Of a DNA stretch of 45,008 nucleotides, positions 28,607 to 40,129 are shown in pieces (position 1 is the first letter of the stretch; each line of letters opens with the position of its first letter). The position numbers and the translations under genes are program-made. The stretch lies in the NCBI GenBank assembly GCA_003833135.1, contig QZLH01000515.1:27422-72429 (forward strand), written 5' to 3'. The notes below the pieces were generated by a model. That model was not told where the DNA came from. It was given only the letters and a program-made list of their open reading frames with translations, and made no database searches. Source of the DNA: Oehlia diaphana (lineage: Eukaryota; Glomeromycota; Glomeromycetes; Glomerales; Glomeraceae).

Positions 28607-30742
28607 ATGAATCACTCATATATTTTATTATTGATTCTTTCATTATTAGTAAATAAATGTTATTCAATTTTAAAATTATATGATAATTTTAATAATGAAT
28701 TGGCCACTTTTTATAACGTTGATTTTCCAAAAATTGACAATGCAAGTTATTCAGAAATAAGAGGAAATTTATTTATCGCTTCTTTTGATAATATTAATAA
28801 TCCATGTAAAATTTCTGCAATACCGAGTAATGTTGATGTCTTATTCGTCCCGTTTCTACAAGCATTAAACCTAGGATGTGAAAGTTACGGAAATATTTTA
28901 TTAAGGTATTAATATAAAATTTTATTAATGATTTTTTCACGCGTTTTCTTTTTAATTTAATTTATTTATTTTTAGTAATTCTTGGGCAAAATCCAAAAAT
29001 TCCACGGATTTGTCGGATCATGATATAAATATGTATAAATCTGCTGCAACTAATCCAAAACTTATTCCACGAAATCCAATTATCAAATTTTCAAAAACTT
29101 TATTGTCTCCATCTATTATTTCAAATCCGAAACAAGTTATCATAGAAACTGACAAAGATTGTAAAGGATTTGGGCTTATCTTTGAAATTTTCAGAGAATT
29201 TGGAGTGAAATTTAATGAATTTACGATTAAAATTAAAAATCATATCAAAAAAGTTTCCAAAAAAATCGAAGATAAAGTTAAAGAATTTATTATTAATCAG
29301 AAAAGAGATTTAACGAGTTATACACCAAAGATAATAATTTTTCCTTCCTCTCATAATGGAATTCCCGGTATAAGAGAACAATATAATGGGAATATTAATA
29401 TTCTTAAAACCTCAACTCTAAGTCTAACATTATTAAGTAATGAAGATAGTGATAAATTAATTGAAATTGCAAATAAAATTACTTATGTAGAAATAACAAC
29501 AGATCAAGGTCCATGGATAACATTCTTGAAAGGTCAACCTTGGAAAACCTTTTCAATAATATTGGGCGTATTTTATTTATTGTTTGCTATGCTTATGATG
29601 TTCTTATTTCCAAGAACATATATGAATTTGGGTTGTGCTTTGCTTAATCCAAAATTTTGGATTTATCCAGGGTTAGGAATTACTTGTGCATGTAAATATT
29701 ATAGTTTTTTTTTCATTGGCTTGTGCGACCCATAACTTCATTCTTGTTAACATCTCTCCTCTCTCCTATAGGTTCATTCGTAGTTCTTGAAATAGATCCT
29801 GGTGATATTGAACAAGATAAAATTTCAATATTTACAAGAGAAATTTTATGTGACATAAAAAGTTTTTTTCTTACAATATCGTACACAATATTACACATTT
29901 CATGGTGAGCAGTACTTGATTATTATTTAAATTTATTAAAATTTCTAATCCTTTAATCCTTATTAAATTTAATAGGAAAACTGTATCCAAGAGTATATGT
30001 ATAGAAAAACGATATTATTCATTTCCTATCATTCACACTATCTATAAGATTATTCAACCAATATCAGCTTTAACATTTATACTATGTTTCATATTGCGTG
30101 CAGTTTATGAAAGCAAATCAAAGTTAATGACAATAAATTTATTGAGAATTGCGTATATTATGGAATCAATCTCTTTAGGGTTAATTGGATTAGGATTATT
30201 TTTGTTTGGAACTTTTATAATTTTGGCATTGAAGAGATTACAAAGAACTGGAAGAAATAATTATTTAAAGGTAATTTTCTAACAATAATGTTTCTTAAAT
30301 TTTTGTAAATTTTTAATAATTTTTTTTTAATTTTTTTTTTTAGATCCTATTTATGACATTACTCCTGGTAATTTCGATCGTCTTTTATATCGGAAGTAAA
30401 TATTTTACATTTTTGGTACTTACAGTTGAAAATTTTAAATTAGATCAGGTTAGTAATTTCACATAAATAAAATATTCTTTTTAATTTTTTTTATTAATAA
30501 TTTATCCTTTTTAATAGATTTCGAATAATGTTATGATAGTATTTTGTTGTTTAACAATGATTTTTGTTCTCGAAGATAAACTTATTGGACATTACTTACC
30601 ATCGAACAGAGATGATATTTTAAATCCTCCTAATTTAATTGCTTTAACTTTAATAACATCATCAGATGTACCTCCTCCACAATCACCAGTAACTGATACA
30701 ACTTTAGTAGCCAATATTGATGAAGTCAACACGAATGTTTAA
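28607..30742 (+). CDS. Secretory-pathway protein with PA-like ectodomain and seven TM helices
   Basis: Six exons: 28607-28905, 28976-29691, 29772-29904, 29976-30270, 30344-30448, 30518-30742; phases close to 590 residues. Residues 1-20 are a signal peptide. The ectodomain (about 21-290) has features of a split protease-associated domain: NPCKISAIPSN...LGCESYG early, and LLSNEDSDKLIEIANKITYV late, separated by a Lys-rich amphipathic insertion. Seven hydrophobic helices follow, the first at about 292-311, then a helix spanning the ITCACSFVVL splice joint, and so on to MIVFCCLTMIFVL. The tail is cytosolic, Pro/Ser/Thr-rich. A PA-type ectodomain plus seven helices suggests a cell-surface or endosomal receptor or sorting protein. 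No DRY or NPxxY motif is seen, and no family name can be given with confidence. The true start is the ATG at 28607. Confidence 0.75.
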
Positions 30743-31079
30743 AACATAATTATGTAATTAGTTATTATTTATTTATTAATTTATTTATTATTTAATTGTA
30801 AAAATTTTAATCCCTCGCAATTTGTAAATTTTCTTAATATTATAAATGGCATTTGTTAAAAAAAAATTCCGATCTTGTATTACGTCATTTATCAGTATAC
30901 GAAATACTGTATGATGCATTATTACGTAAATACTAAAAGTCTAAAAGTTTGTTAAATGATTTAAAGAATTAAATAATTCGATAAAATAATCAATGAAATC
31001 CCACACTCTCTTAATTTTCTTACATATGTTTTAGGGAGGTGAAACAACAGCTAGACTTGGCATTAAGACAAGGCGAATT
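30743..31079. other. Short intergenic region, possible 5' exon
   Basis: It holds a TTTATTTATTTAT run and no clear gene. An upstream ATG at about 30911 could splice (GTAAATA to TTTTAG at 31034) in phase onto the following gene and add about 20 residues; this is not decided by the sequence. Confidence 0.35.
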
Positions 31080-31973
31080 ATGGAATCATTTGGAGAAACG
31101 ATCGTGAGAACACATGAAGAAACAAGAGCGATTAGAGTGATTACTAATCGAGTTCAAAGAATGGTTCAAAATTTGTATTATCGTGTAATTCGATCTTTCA
31201 AAGATCTATTTCAAAGTACTCCAAGGTGGTTCCAGATATGTTTAATGATATTATATGAAAAAGGACGACAATATCCACCGATAGTTGATTTTTTTCGTTC
31301 TTTTATCATATTCTTTGTTATTCCTTTTACTTTATTCATATCATGGAGTATTGGATCAATTCTGTTTTCTGGAATTGCTTGTATGTAAATGGGTTCGGGA
31401 GTTTATTATGGAGCGTAGCGAATTAATATTATATATATAAATCATTTTTTCATTTTTTTTCTTAAAAAGTCGCAGCTGCATGGACTACATTTAATATCTT
31501 TTCAATAATTACTGGCTTGATATCCATTTTTCCGTTTTTTGTTCTTGCTTTATTTTTTGCCTTTATTACAACTTTTATTATCAACATCGGACGGTTAACA
31601 ATCATTTTCGGTAAATATGTTTATCGAGCGACTTTGACATTTTTTCGGAATCATATTAGGATTGGTATTGGTCAAGAGATTTATAGGAGGAGCACAGCCA
31701 CCGCCATTCGGAATGCCTAAGGAATTACAAATCGCGACACCTAGGCCATTACAAATACAACATCCAATATTTCCGACAAATCTTAAAAGATCATGGAAAG
31801 AAAGATTTATTTCATATATTCGTCACTTATCTTCAGCGTTTCTTATTGAATTATATAACTTTTTTAGGATATTTTGGTTATTGTGGGTTTGTTGGTCAAT
31901 AATATTTTTCGTGTTAATTAATTGGATTTTTAACCTCTTAATACCAGCAATTTCAAAGAAATATGATTTATGA
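31080..31973 (+). CDS. Promethin-like (LDAF1-type) multi-span membrane protein
   Basis: Three exons: 31080-31380, 31470-31610, 31660-31973; total 251 residues. The second intron is only 49 nt; without it the two halves lie in different frames. Residues about 1-60 are basic and helical. Four closely packed hydrophobic segments follow (IIFFVIPFTLFISWSIGSIL; a Phe/Ala-rich segment beginning FAAAWTTF; IFPFFVLALFFAFITTFII; LTIIFGLVL), then a Pro-rich loop (GGAQPPPFGMP) and a last hydrophobic segment near 222-243. A pre-helix (YPPIVDFFRSF) leading into packed membrane hairpins resembles promethin/LDAF1, which acts with seipin in lipid-droplet formation. That is a resemblance by eye. An alternative 5' exon would extend the N terminus. 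Confidence 0.6.
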
Positions 31974-32440
31974 AAATATTGAAATTATAGAATGATTTAA
32001 TCTCACTTTTTTTTTTTAGATATTACTTGATATTTTACTATTTTACTATTACTGCACAATTCCAAAATTCACCTATAAGTCGCGCGTCACATTATATGTT
32101 ATATGGCGTAGAAAAGTCATTTTATTTTCTTGTGATTTACATTTTTATGTCTATAAATGGAATCCTTATGCATATGAAAAAAGATACCTTTTTTTTTACT
32201 CTTTTCTTTTTACCATAGTTATTTTTTTTAATCAATCTTTATTATTTCTAAAAACGAAACAATAAATAAATATATATATATGTATAATAATGAATTATTA
32301 CATTGTATAAAAAAGAAATTATTATTATTATATTATTTACCCTTGATAAAAAAAAAAAAAAAAAGGTTTATCATATATAAATTTATTTAATTCTTTATAT
32401 ATATAATATTTTCCTTTTTTACGAAAAATTATTCTTCAAA
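31974..32440. other. Intergenic region
   Basis: T-rich and A-rich tracts and TATATA microsatellites precede the pseudokinase start. A 63-codon frame at 32027-32218 is Phe-rich low-complexity and is not accepted as a gene. Confidence 0.4.
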
Positions 32441-35125
32441 ATGTCAGAAGTTAATGAAAATAGTCATATTATTTCTGATGAATCTTCATTTGAAGAACAA
32501 CAAATTGACCAAAATAATTCTAACGAACGTACAGTTGAAACACAAGAACCTTCAAATCCTTTTCATAACGATTCTACAATAGAAAATACTTCACAAGGAT
32601 TTTTTATTACGAGTCAAATTGATCCTACAATTGATAATGAAGCTGAACAAGGAGCAATTTTAAAAGCAAAATATGATGGTCTTGATAATAATCAAAGATT
32701 AGAAATTGCAAAACAAATTCTTGGTGAAACTGCTGTAATTGGAGAAATTGTAAAATCTTACGCTCCTTTAATTACTTCTCTTAATGAAGCTATTAGAAGA
32801 ATTTATAATTCTTATGAATATGCTCAATTTAATAAACAAATAAGTAATGCTTTACTTGATAGAATAGATTGTGTTGGAGCACCTATTAAAGCTTTAAAAC
32901 GTCGTAAGGATAAAATTGAAGAAAATTTTCTTAATCAAGATTATTATAATTCTTTAATGAAACTTCTTGCAATAGTAAAGAAAGCTCAACATTTTATTAC
33001 TGATATTTCTTATCTTTGGAGTTTACGAAAATTTCAAACTACAAATGCTATCAAAGAAAGATTTGAACGGATCGCTAAAGAATTTGATCAAGTGATTGGT
33101 GAAATGCCTTTAGAAGTTTCTTTGGATAATGAATTACAAAAGATAAAGGATGAAAAAGCTATTGAACATGATATTGCGTTACTTGACAAAGTAAATTATA
33201 TATATTTTTTTATTTTCATTAATATATATATACATATATAAATACATATATATATTTTTAACAAATTTCTTTAATTTTCTCTTTTTATAGTTTTTGGAAA
33301 AGATTGGATCACCTGTAACCACTTCTAGACAACAAGTTAGTCCTATATTTGAAGAAATTATATTGATCAAATCATATGTTAATGAAAATAATGGAAATGA
33401 AATTAAAACAAAATCGGTTACTCCAGCTGAACTAGTTAATAATGTTAATCCTGGGATAAATACTCAACGTGGAAATGTAAGAAAGAGATATTGGTTAAAA
33501 GAAAAAGTTCCAGTCGCATGTAAACGATTTGATACTCCACAAACTCAAAAATTTCAAGATTTACTTATTGTTATGAACAAATTAAGTAATTGTCCTTACC
33601 TTTTAAAATTTCATGGACTTTCTGCATTAGAATGGGAACCTTTAGAAAGCACGATAATGGTTTTTGAATGGGTTGGAAGGGATAATTTGAAAACGATATA
33701 TGAAAAATATTCAATTAGTTGGTCAACTAAGTTAGATATTGCTGTTGGAATTTGTCGTGGACTTATATTCCTTCATGGTAGTGATATTCTTCATTATGAT
33801 CTGAGATGTGAAAACATATTTGTAAGTATGAATATCAACACTTTTTTTAAAATTATCCAAATTTTTACTTAGTATATATATATACGATTATTTTATAATA
33901 AAAAAAGTTAACAGAAAATCTAGAACCAAAGATTGCGAACTTTCGACTTTGTCGTCCCAATCATGATGAAAAAAATTATATCCGTCATGATGATCCTATT
34001 GAACATTGGGCATCTCCTGAACATCTTAAAAATGATTTAAGGCTGAGTTACTATACCGCAAAATGTGATATATTTAGGTAAATTCTTTCATTTTCTTTAT
34101 TTTCTTTATAATATTTAATTGAATTACCTGAATTACCTTATTAAAAAAAAAAATTTTTATTATTTTATTTAGCTTTGGGATGTTGCTTTGGGAACTGTTT
34201 TTTGAAAGGATTCCATATCGAGGTTGGAATGCTAAGAAGATATCGAGTCATGTACAGGATGGGAAAAGGGAAAACATAGGCTTTGGTCCTAATCCGACAC
34301 GTGTACAATTAGATTTCTCTAAAATTATTAGAGCTGGTAAAATGAAAGTTTTTCTTTCTGGGTTTAAATTTAACAATTAGTTTACTAACAGATTTATGAC
34401 TTTAATAAATATTAGCTTGGCAAGATGATGCAGCACTTCGTCCAGGACTTTATAAAATCTTTTTACAATTAGATGAACTTCATAGTGAAAGTCCTCATGG
34501 AGAAAGTGAAAAAATGCAACTTCGTATATTTGATGATGAGGATGTTGTAATTCCAATCTTTTCAGAACAAGAGAGTAACAATAATAGTGTATACCGATCA
34601 GAGATAAATGATAATGATCTTAATAAAGTTCCGGTCGTAAAACCTTTACTAAGGTTCTCTGAAGGTTTAAAAGTTTTTGAAAGGGAAAAAGATCATAAAA
34701 GAGCATGGGATTTTTTCAATCAGCATGCATCTATTGGAAATTCACGAGCTAAATATTGGAAGGCGCATTATTTATGGAATGGTTATCACGTACCACAAAA
34801 TCAGGCTGAAGCCGTAAGATTATTTAAAGAAGCAGCGGATGATGGATTATCTGAAGCACAATACTATTATGCAAAATCTTTAGTTGAAGGTGGTACTGGC
34901 AATGTGAGAAAACCTGATGAATTTATTCGTTATTTGACTGAGTCAGCAAATAATAATAATGTTGATGCTTTCTTTACATTGGGAAGTATTTATGTGAAAG
35001 GGACTAATGGTATTACAATAGATAAAGAAAAGGGTCTACATTACTTGAAATTAGCAGGTTTGCGAGAGAATCAAGGTGCTCTTGATCTACTTAAAGAAAT
35101 TGGTGAAGATCTTTTCCCTTCTTAA
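32441..35125 (+). CDS. MLKL-like protein: HeLo/4-helix domain, pseudokinase, Sel1 repeats
   Basis: Five exons: 32441-33190, 33291-33821, 33908-34077, 34173-34336, 34416-35125; 774 residues. The disordered N terminus carries an NPF motif (39-41). Residues about 70-240 form a helical bundle like the MLKL N-terminal (HeLo-type) domain, with IYNSYEYAQFNKQISNALLD and KALKRRKDKIEENF. The kinase-like domain (about 280-550) keeps the beta-3 lysine (VACKRF, Lys328) and HYDLRCEN (Asp420, Asn425), but the DFG motif is Asn438-Phe-Arg and no glycine-rich loop is visible: a pseudokinase or very weak TKL-type kinase. The C-terminal 160 residues hold three to four Sel1 repeats (NQAEAVRLFKEAADDGLSEA). In animals and plants MLKL uses the helical domain to permeabilise membranes under pseudokinase control; a role in regulated cell death or signalling is inference. 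The exon 3 acceptor is a purine-rich AAAAAAG. Confidence 0.85.
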
Positions 35126-35882
35126 CTGCATCAAATTTTTTTTAATGTAAGATACGTAAAATTTATGGAATTTGTTTAACCGTGTCTATAGAAAGAAGAA
35201 AATCAAACTATTTTATAGATTATAATCAAAAGATATTAGATTTACTAAAAAAAATCCATAATATCTATAATTAATAATCGAAATGGATTCTATTTAGATT
35301 TATCTAAACTGAGAGTAGAAAAGATTATTCATGATTGAATTGATTCAAGTATCATTAAGTATAATTTTTTTTGTTTCTTGGATTCTGTTTACAAATAAAT
35401 ATTATGACAAATTCTATTGTTTTATAATATAAATTTAAAAAGATATTTAAAAACAATATAGCTTATTCTCAATTGGAACGATACTTTTTCATTTTTGATA
35501 AATTCTAATTAGAAAATTCTTAAGTATAGATTCTGTTTTATGTGCAAATCATCATGGAAAATCATTTTTTGCTTGAAAACTTCGCATGTGTGACGTGTCT
35601 TGTGAATTTTAATTAGAATATTTAGAGTGATATATTATCTTACATCATGATGCCGTATTGAATGATTTTTGAAACTCAAATGATTAAAAAAGACATCAAA
35701 CAAATTTGATTGAAAAAAAAATTCGTATATTGAATATGATTAATCAATGATTAAATTATATAAATTATAGATTACGACAATTTTTTTTCTCTCCGTGGAT
35801 TGATTTGTTGTCAAACTCTTAAATTTTCCAACGAATCAATCTATATTTTATCTTTTTTTTTTTCTTTTTCTCTGACAAAAGA
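35126..35882. other. Intergenic region
   Basis: About 750 bp of AT-rich sequence, including ATCTATAATTAAT-type words and a pyrimidine-rich tract (35851-35872) directly before the next start codon. No gene or strong repeat seen. Confidence 0.4.
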
Positions 35883-36540
35883 ATGTCATACTTTGATTAT
35901 AAAGAACCTGATTTCAACGCTTATCGTAAAAATGCATTATGTTCATTACAACAAATAGCTTCAGAAGCAAATATTTCACCAAAACAAAAAAATCTCATTA
36001 TTCATCCAAAAAAGGATCTAGTCATTGAATCATCATGTTTTCCTCTTGTTGAACTTTCATCATCTCAACAAGAACATCCAAAGTTTAATTCTTCCGTAAA
36101 ATCTTCTCTTCTTCAACAATCCGTAATTCTTAATTCAATTAAAGGTGCTGATTGGCCGAACGAGGAAGATGGTTGGATTTTCATTAAAAGTGCAGATGAT
36201 GAAAAAGGTAAATTCGATATTAATTGTTTTAATAAATTTCATTATTAATAATTCTCATTAATATGTAGAAACTGGTGTTAAACGCGAAGGTAATGATATT
36301 GTATTTTTTATATAATTTGCTTCGTTAATTTACTTCATATAATCGTCATGAAAATACAAAAAATTAATAGTTGAACCGGATGAACTTCAATCATATGAAA
36401 TTTTACGAAAAGGTGGAGAATCCGTCAAAGGATATAATGGAAACATTCACCACCATGACTCCAAGAGTTATAAAGAAAACAGTCAAGTTTCAAATATCAA
36501 GCATCATTTGGAAGATGATGATGTATATTTATTTCTGTAA
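35883..36540 (+). CDS. Small acidic protein with candidate Atg8-interacting motif
   Basis: Three exons, 35883-36207, 36269-36289 and 36371-36540, give 171 residues; the middle exon is only 21 nt and all phases fit. The protein is hydrophilic with no membrane segment or recognised domain. Residues 94-101 read EEDGWIFI: an acidic lead followed by Trp98-x-x-Ile101, the textbook form of an Atg8-interacting (AIM/LIR) motif. The C terminus is LEDDDVYLFL, another acidic patch followed by aromatic-x-x-Leu, ending at the stop. A His cluster (IHHHD) lies in exon 3. The two motifs suggest an autophagy receptor or adaptor, but such short motifs are frequent by chance and no homologue is recognised. It lies downstream of the pseudokinase on the same strand. 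Confidence 0.6.
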
Positions 36541-36711
36541 TTTTGAGTTCCGATATAAGTTTTTTACTCTTAATTGATAAAGCATGTAAAAGTACAATTA
36601 ATTGATAAATAAAATATAAAATTAAAATCAAAAGATTTTTTATTATTATTATTAAAATATGATGACTAAAAAATGCATTTTTAGAATATCAGTGCTGACT
36701 ATAAATTAATA

Positions 36712-39400
36712 TTATTTATCTTTTTTACTTTCTGTTTGATCTATTTGTTCTACTTCTTCTCGACTATCTTGCGCGACTTGACCATATTCGTTTGCTCTCT
36801 TATTGTCAACTTAAAAAAAAAAAGAAAAAAAAAGTTAAAATATCGTGAAGAATTTCAAATTTCAAAATGATATTTTCAAAAAACATCAAGCTACCTGGAT
36901 ATTTCCATTTTTGATATAGATAAACAAAAAAGATTACATCATCTCTCAAACATGCCAAACGATGTAAGGTTGGCATTTTAATACAAAAGGCAAATAAATC
37001 ATCAACAAATGTACCAAGAGTTTTGTACATAAGTGTCTTCCAAGGCATGTGTGCAACCTAAAAATATAATATGAAGCATTTAAATTATATACTTTTTTAA
37101 TAAGACAAGTTGAAATTAATATGCTTACGCTCTTAAGTTTGTAATTTATAAATAATTGTGGAGTCATCATTATAAAGCCGAATGCATAAACAAAACCAAC
37201 AAGAGTTGTCAAAACAAAGGAATACCAGCTCTTGTGTGTGTTATAAATAAGACTGTAAATAGCATATGCAATTAGCAATGGGAAAGCTATCCAAGACAAA
37301 TATCTGAAAGCAAGTCTGTCATATTCCTTTGTTTTCTCTTCGCTCTCTGAAAGCTTATGTTTGTCTATGAAATTTATTGAATATTTGAAAAAACTTTGAG
37401 ATGGTTTAATCTATGAATTAAAAGTCGAATGTTAATTAAATTAATTTTCTTAGAAATTTAAATTAATTATATATAGTCGAACTTTACTTCAATGTCTACA
37501 GCCTTTTTAATTTTCCAAACTTCAATAGCCAATGAAATCCCTTGACCAATTAAAATCATCCAACTTGTATCTTCATTATTATCCATTAAATATAAAAATA
37601 TTATTAGCTGGAAGAATATATTTGCTAAAATAGTTCTAACTGACACTCCTGTCAATTCTTCTTTATTTCTCCAATGAGCAATATCTAGGATATAATAATT
37701 AATAATTAGTCAAATCAGTAAGTTTGCAAAAAAGCTAGTTTTCCCCTTAAAATTGTTTTTAATAAAATACCGACCATTTTTAAAGGCCAAGAATTCAAAA
37801 ACACTGTGCAGTATTGATACTGTGAATGTTACACCTAGCAGAATAGGATTCGTCTCTCTTAACATTCTTTTAATTTCATCAAATTCACTGTGTGCATCCC
37901 CACCCATCATTTCTGCCTGTGTCCTGAATGATTCTCCCATTTGAACATATAATTGTAATTTCCACGCTGAAATAGGATAGTATTTGATATTTAAAGGCAG
38001 CGTCCTAAATAAATTAAATATAAGTAGTTTCTTAATATAAAATAATTAATTCTTTAGAAGTCTTACTTGACTGTTTCATTAATAGGAGTCAAATGTTCTC
38101 TGATGAGCCAAAAATCATTAACAAATAATGTAGGAAGATAATATCCTGCTTTGCTCGAAGGATCCACTAATGTTGTTTTATCTAATTCAATATCTATTAA
38201 GAAAATAAACGAGGTGAACAAGTAGAATATAAATAATATCCATTCATTACAAAATATAACTCACATGATTTGAAGAGAGGCTGTAATTGATTATATGGGA
38301 TGACATGGTTATCTGAAACAATATTAATCGTAAGATTTTTGTACCAATACGATATAATTGGTATTGTGTCTGGTTTTGTCTAAAAAATAAAGCAATTTGT
38401 CAAATATCTGCAATTAATAAAAAAAACTTAAAATAGTTCTTACTTCTTCTTCAACTTTTTCATCCTGGTCGTCATTACTAATAAGGTTCTTTGTCTTTAT
38501 CATTTTGCGTTTTGGATAATATCTTGTTAATACTAAATTAAAAATATTTATTAAACAATATCCTTTAGAATATGTTATTAAAGATTCTAATAATACATTT
38601 TCTTTGATAAACTCTCAAGTTTTCTTGGTATGCGGGATCTAACGGATCAGGTGAAGCTTTTTCAAGAGTAAGATAAATATGCGCATACAAGGTGCCATTG
38701 TTTTGTACATTCTAAGGAAATATATAGAATTTCAATTAATTGATTATGAAAGAAAAATAATTTACTTCTGTCATACCACGGAGGTTTGAATATTTATGGA
38801 TTCATCTCTTTCTTCATCCCAATTACCAAGAAGAACAGAAGAATACCATATACGAGCATCAAGGTTTTTGAAATCAGTAAAATTCTCATCTTCTGAAACA
38901 TATATGCATAAATTCTATAATGTACAAAAAATATTTTTTAGAAAATGAATGGATATAATGAATTGATCAAAGAGAAAATTCTAGTTTACCATATTTGAAC
39001 CCAATGGCCATGATGGATATAAATGCGATGGAGTAAAATTCGATGTAACTTGAACATGCGATATATCGCTTTTTGAAGTGCTAGGAACAGATGTCTGATT
39101 ATTTTGTGATCCTATTAAGAGGGAAAACCGGGTTTTCATATATTACTTAAAATGATAAATATTATTTAAATCGAATAATAAATTTAAATGAAGCCTACCT
39201 CTAAAAAAGCTAATAATATAATAAATTATCATCATACGAATAATTACTTGCATTATTGATTGCCATGGTCGCTCTTGTTGTTGCTGCTGTTGCTGCTGTT
39301 GTTGCCTTGCATTATCGTTACCATTATTGACGGTTTGTTCATTATTTGTAGTCTGAACATCAGTTATTGGATCTGTTGTAGGAGGTGATGCCGACGACAT
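36712..39400 (-). CDS. CLPTM1: CLPTM1-family multi-span membrane protein
   Basis: Twelve exons on the minus strand: 39400-39199, 39111-38990, 38914-38777, 38711-38597, 38532-38444, 38379-38265, 38193-38067, 38004-37775, 37684-37488, 37410-37129, 37057-36895, 36809-36712; phases close to 625 residues, the normal family length. Diagnostic segments include VQNNGTLYAHIYL, ISYWYKNLTINIV, an LGVTFTVSILHSVFEFLAFKN stretch (cut by exon joins), RYLSWIAFPLLIAYAIYSL and PTLHRLACLRDDVIFFVYLY. One N-terminal helix (about 49-66) anchors a large luminal domain; several helices follow in the last third. A run of ten Gln lies near 34-43. Family members act in the ER: CLPTM1 retains receptors, and CLPTM1L scrambles glucosaminyl-phosphatidylinositol for GPI synthesis. 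Which role the fungal protein has is not clear. It is transcribed divergently from GPLD1. Confidence 0.93.
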
Positions 39401-40129
39401 TTTAACAATACTTCGATATCGGAAGAAAAAAATTTTTTTTCGTAAAAACTAGTGTATTTTATAATTTCGAAAAAGTGACATAATCATCACATGATCCAAA
39501 AATTTCGCGTCACTCACCGTGGAATTCCATGCAACTTGCTGTTTCACTAACTACAGAAATGGAACCACCGAAAAAAATTGTTTACGGGACAATTGTGTCA
39601 CATTGCGTGAATATATAATCCTTCAGAGTTCGGACTTTTCTAAAAAAAACTATAATGCGAAGAAAAGTTTTCAATTACTGTATCATCCGGCTAAAATAAT
39701 TTTCATAACAGTTCAATGATGCATATCGCTCAACAAAAAATATTGAACATAGAATAAATTATTTCAGCTATTTCCAATTGAACCTCATTCGATAAATTTT
39801 TCTTTCTTTTTTCTGATAAACATGAGAATTTGTTTCCAAGAATCATCGAACTTGGGTAAGGGACTTAAATTCACACGGGGAAATATGTCCAAAATGCAGC
39901 TAACCTAAAAAGAAGTGCACATTGCAATGTTTTGAAGATCAGAACTTACAAGCAAATAGGATAATCGGTTTTATTTTCTATTTTAAGAAAATTTTTTTAT
40001 TGGAGGCGATCTTGATTATATAATAGTTGCGCAAGCAAATATTATTTTAAAAATTGCAAATGGGACAAAAAAGAGGTGAATACCATTCTCCTTTACAACT
40101 TTATCATCCCCGCAGCAATAAAGGAAAAA
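39401..40129. other. Shared divergent promoter of CLPTM1 and GPLD1
   Basis: About 730 bp between two head-to-head genes. It includes an AT-poor patch near 39500-39545 (TCACTCACCGTGGAATTCCA) and A/T runs. The small frames in it have no coding support. No clear TATA box was assigned to either gene. Confidence 0.45.

Noticed and set aside
31620..31720. Frameshift or sequencing error in the promethin-like gene at a T6 run
   Set aside because: A 49-nt GT-AG intron at 31611-31659 restores the frame exactly, so no frameshift is needed.
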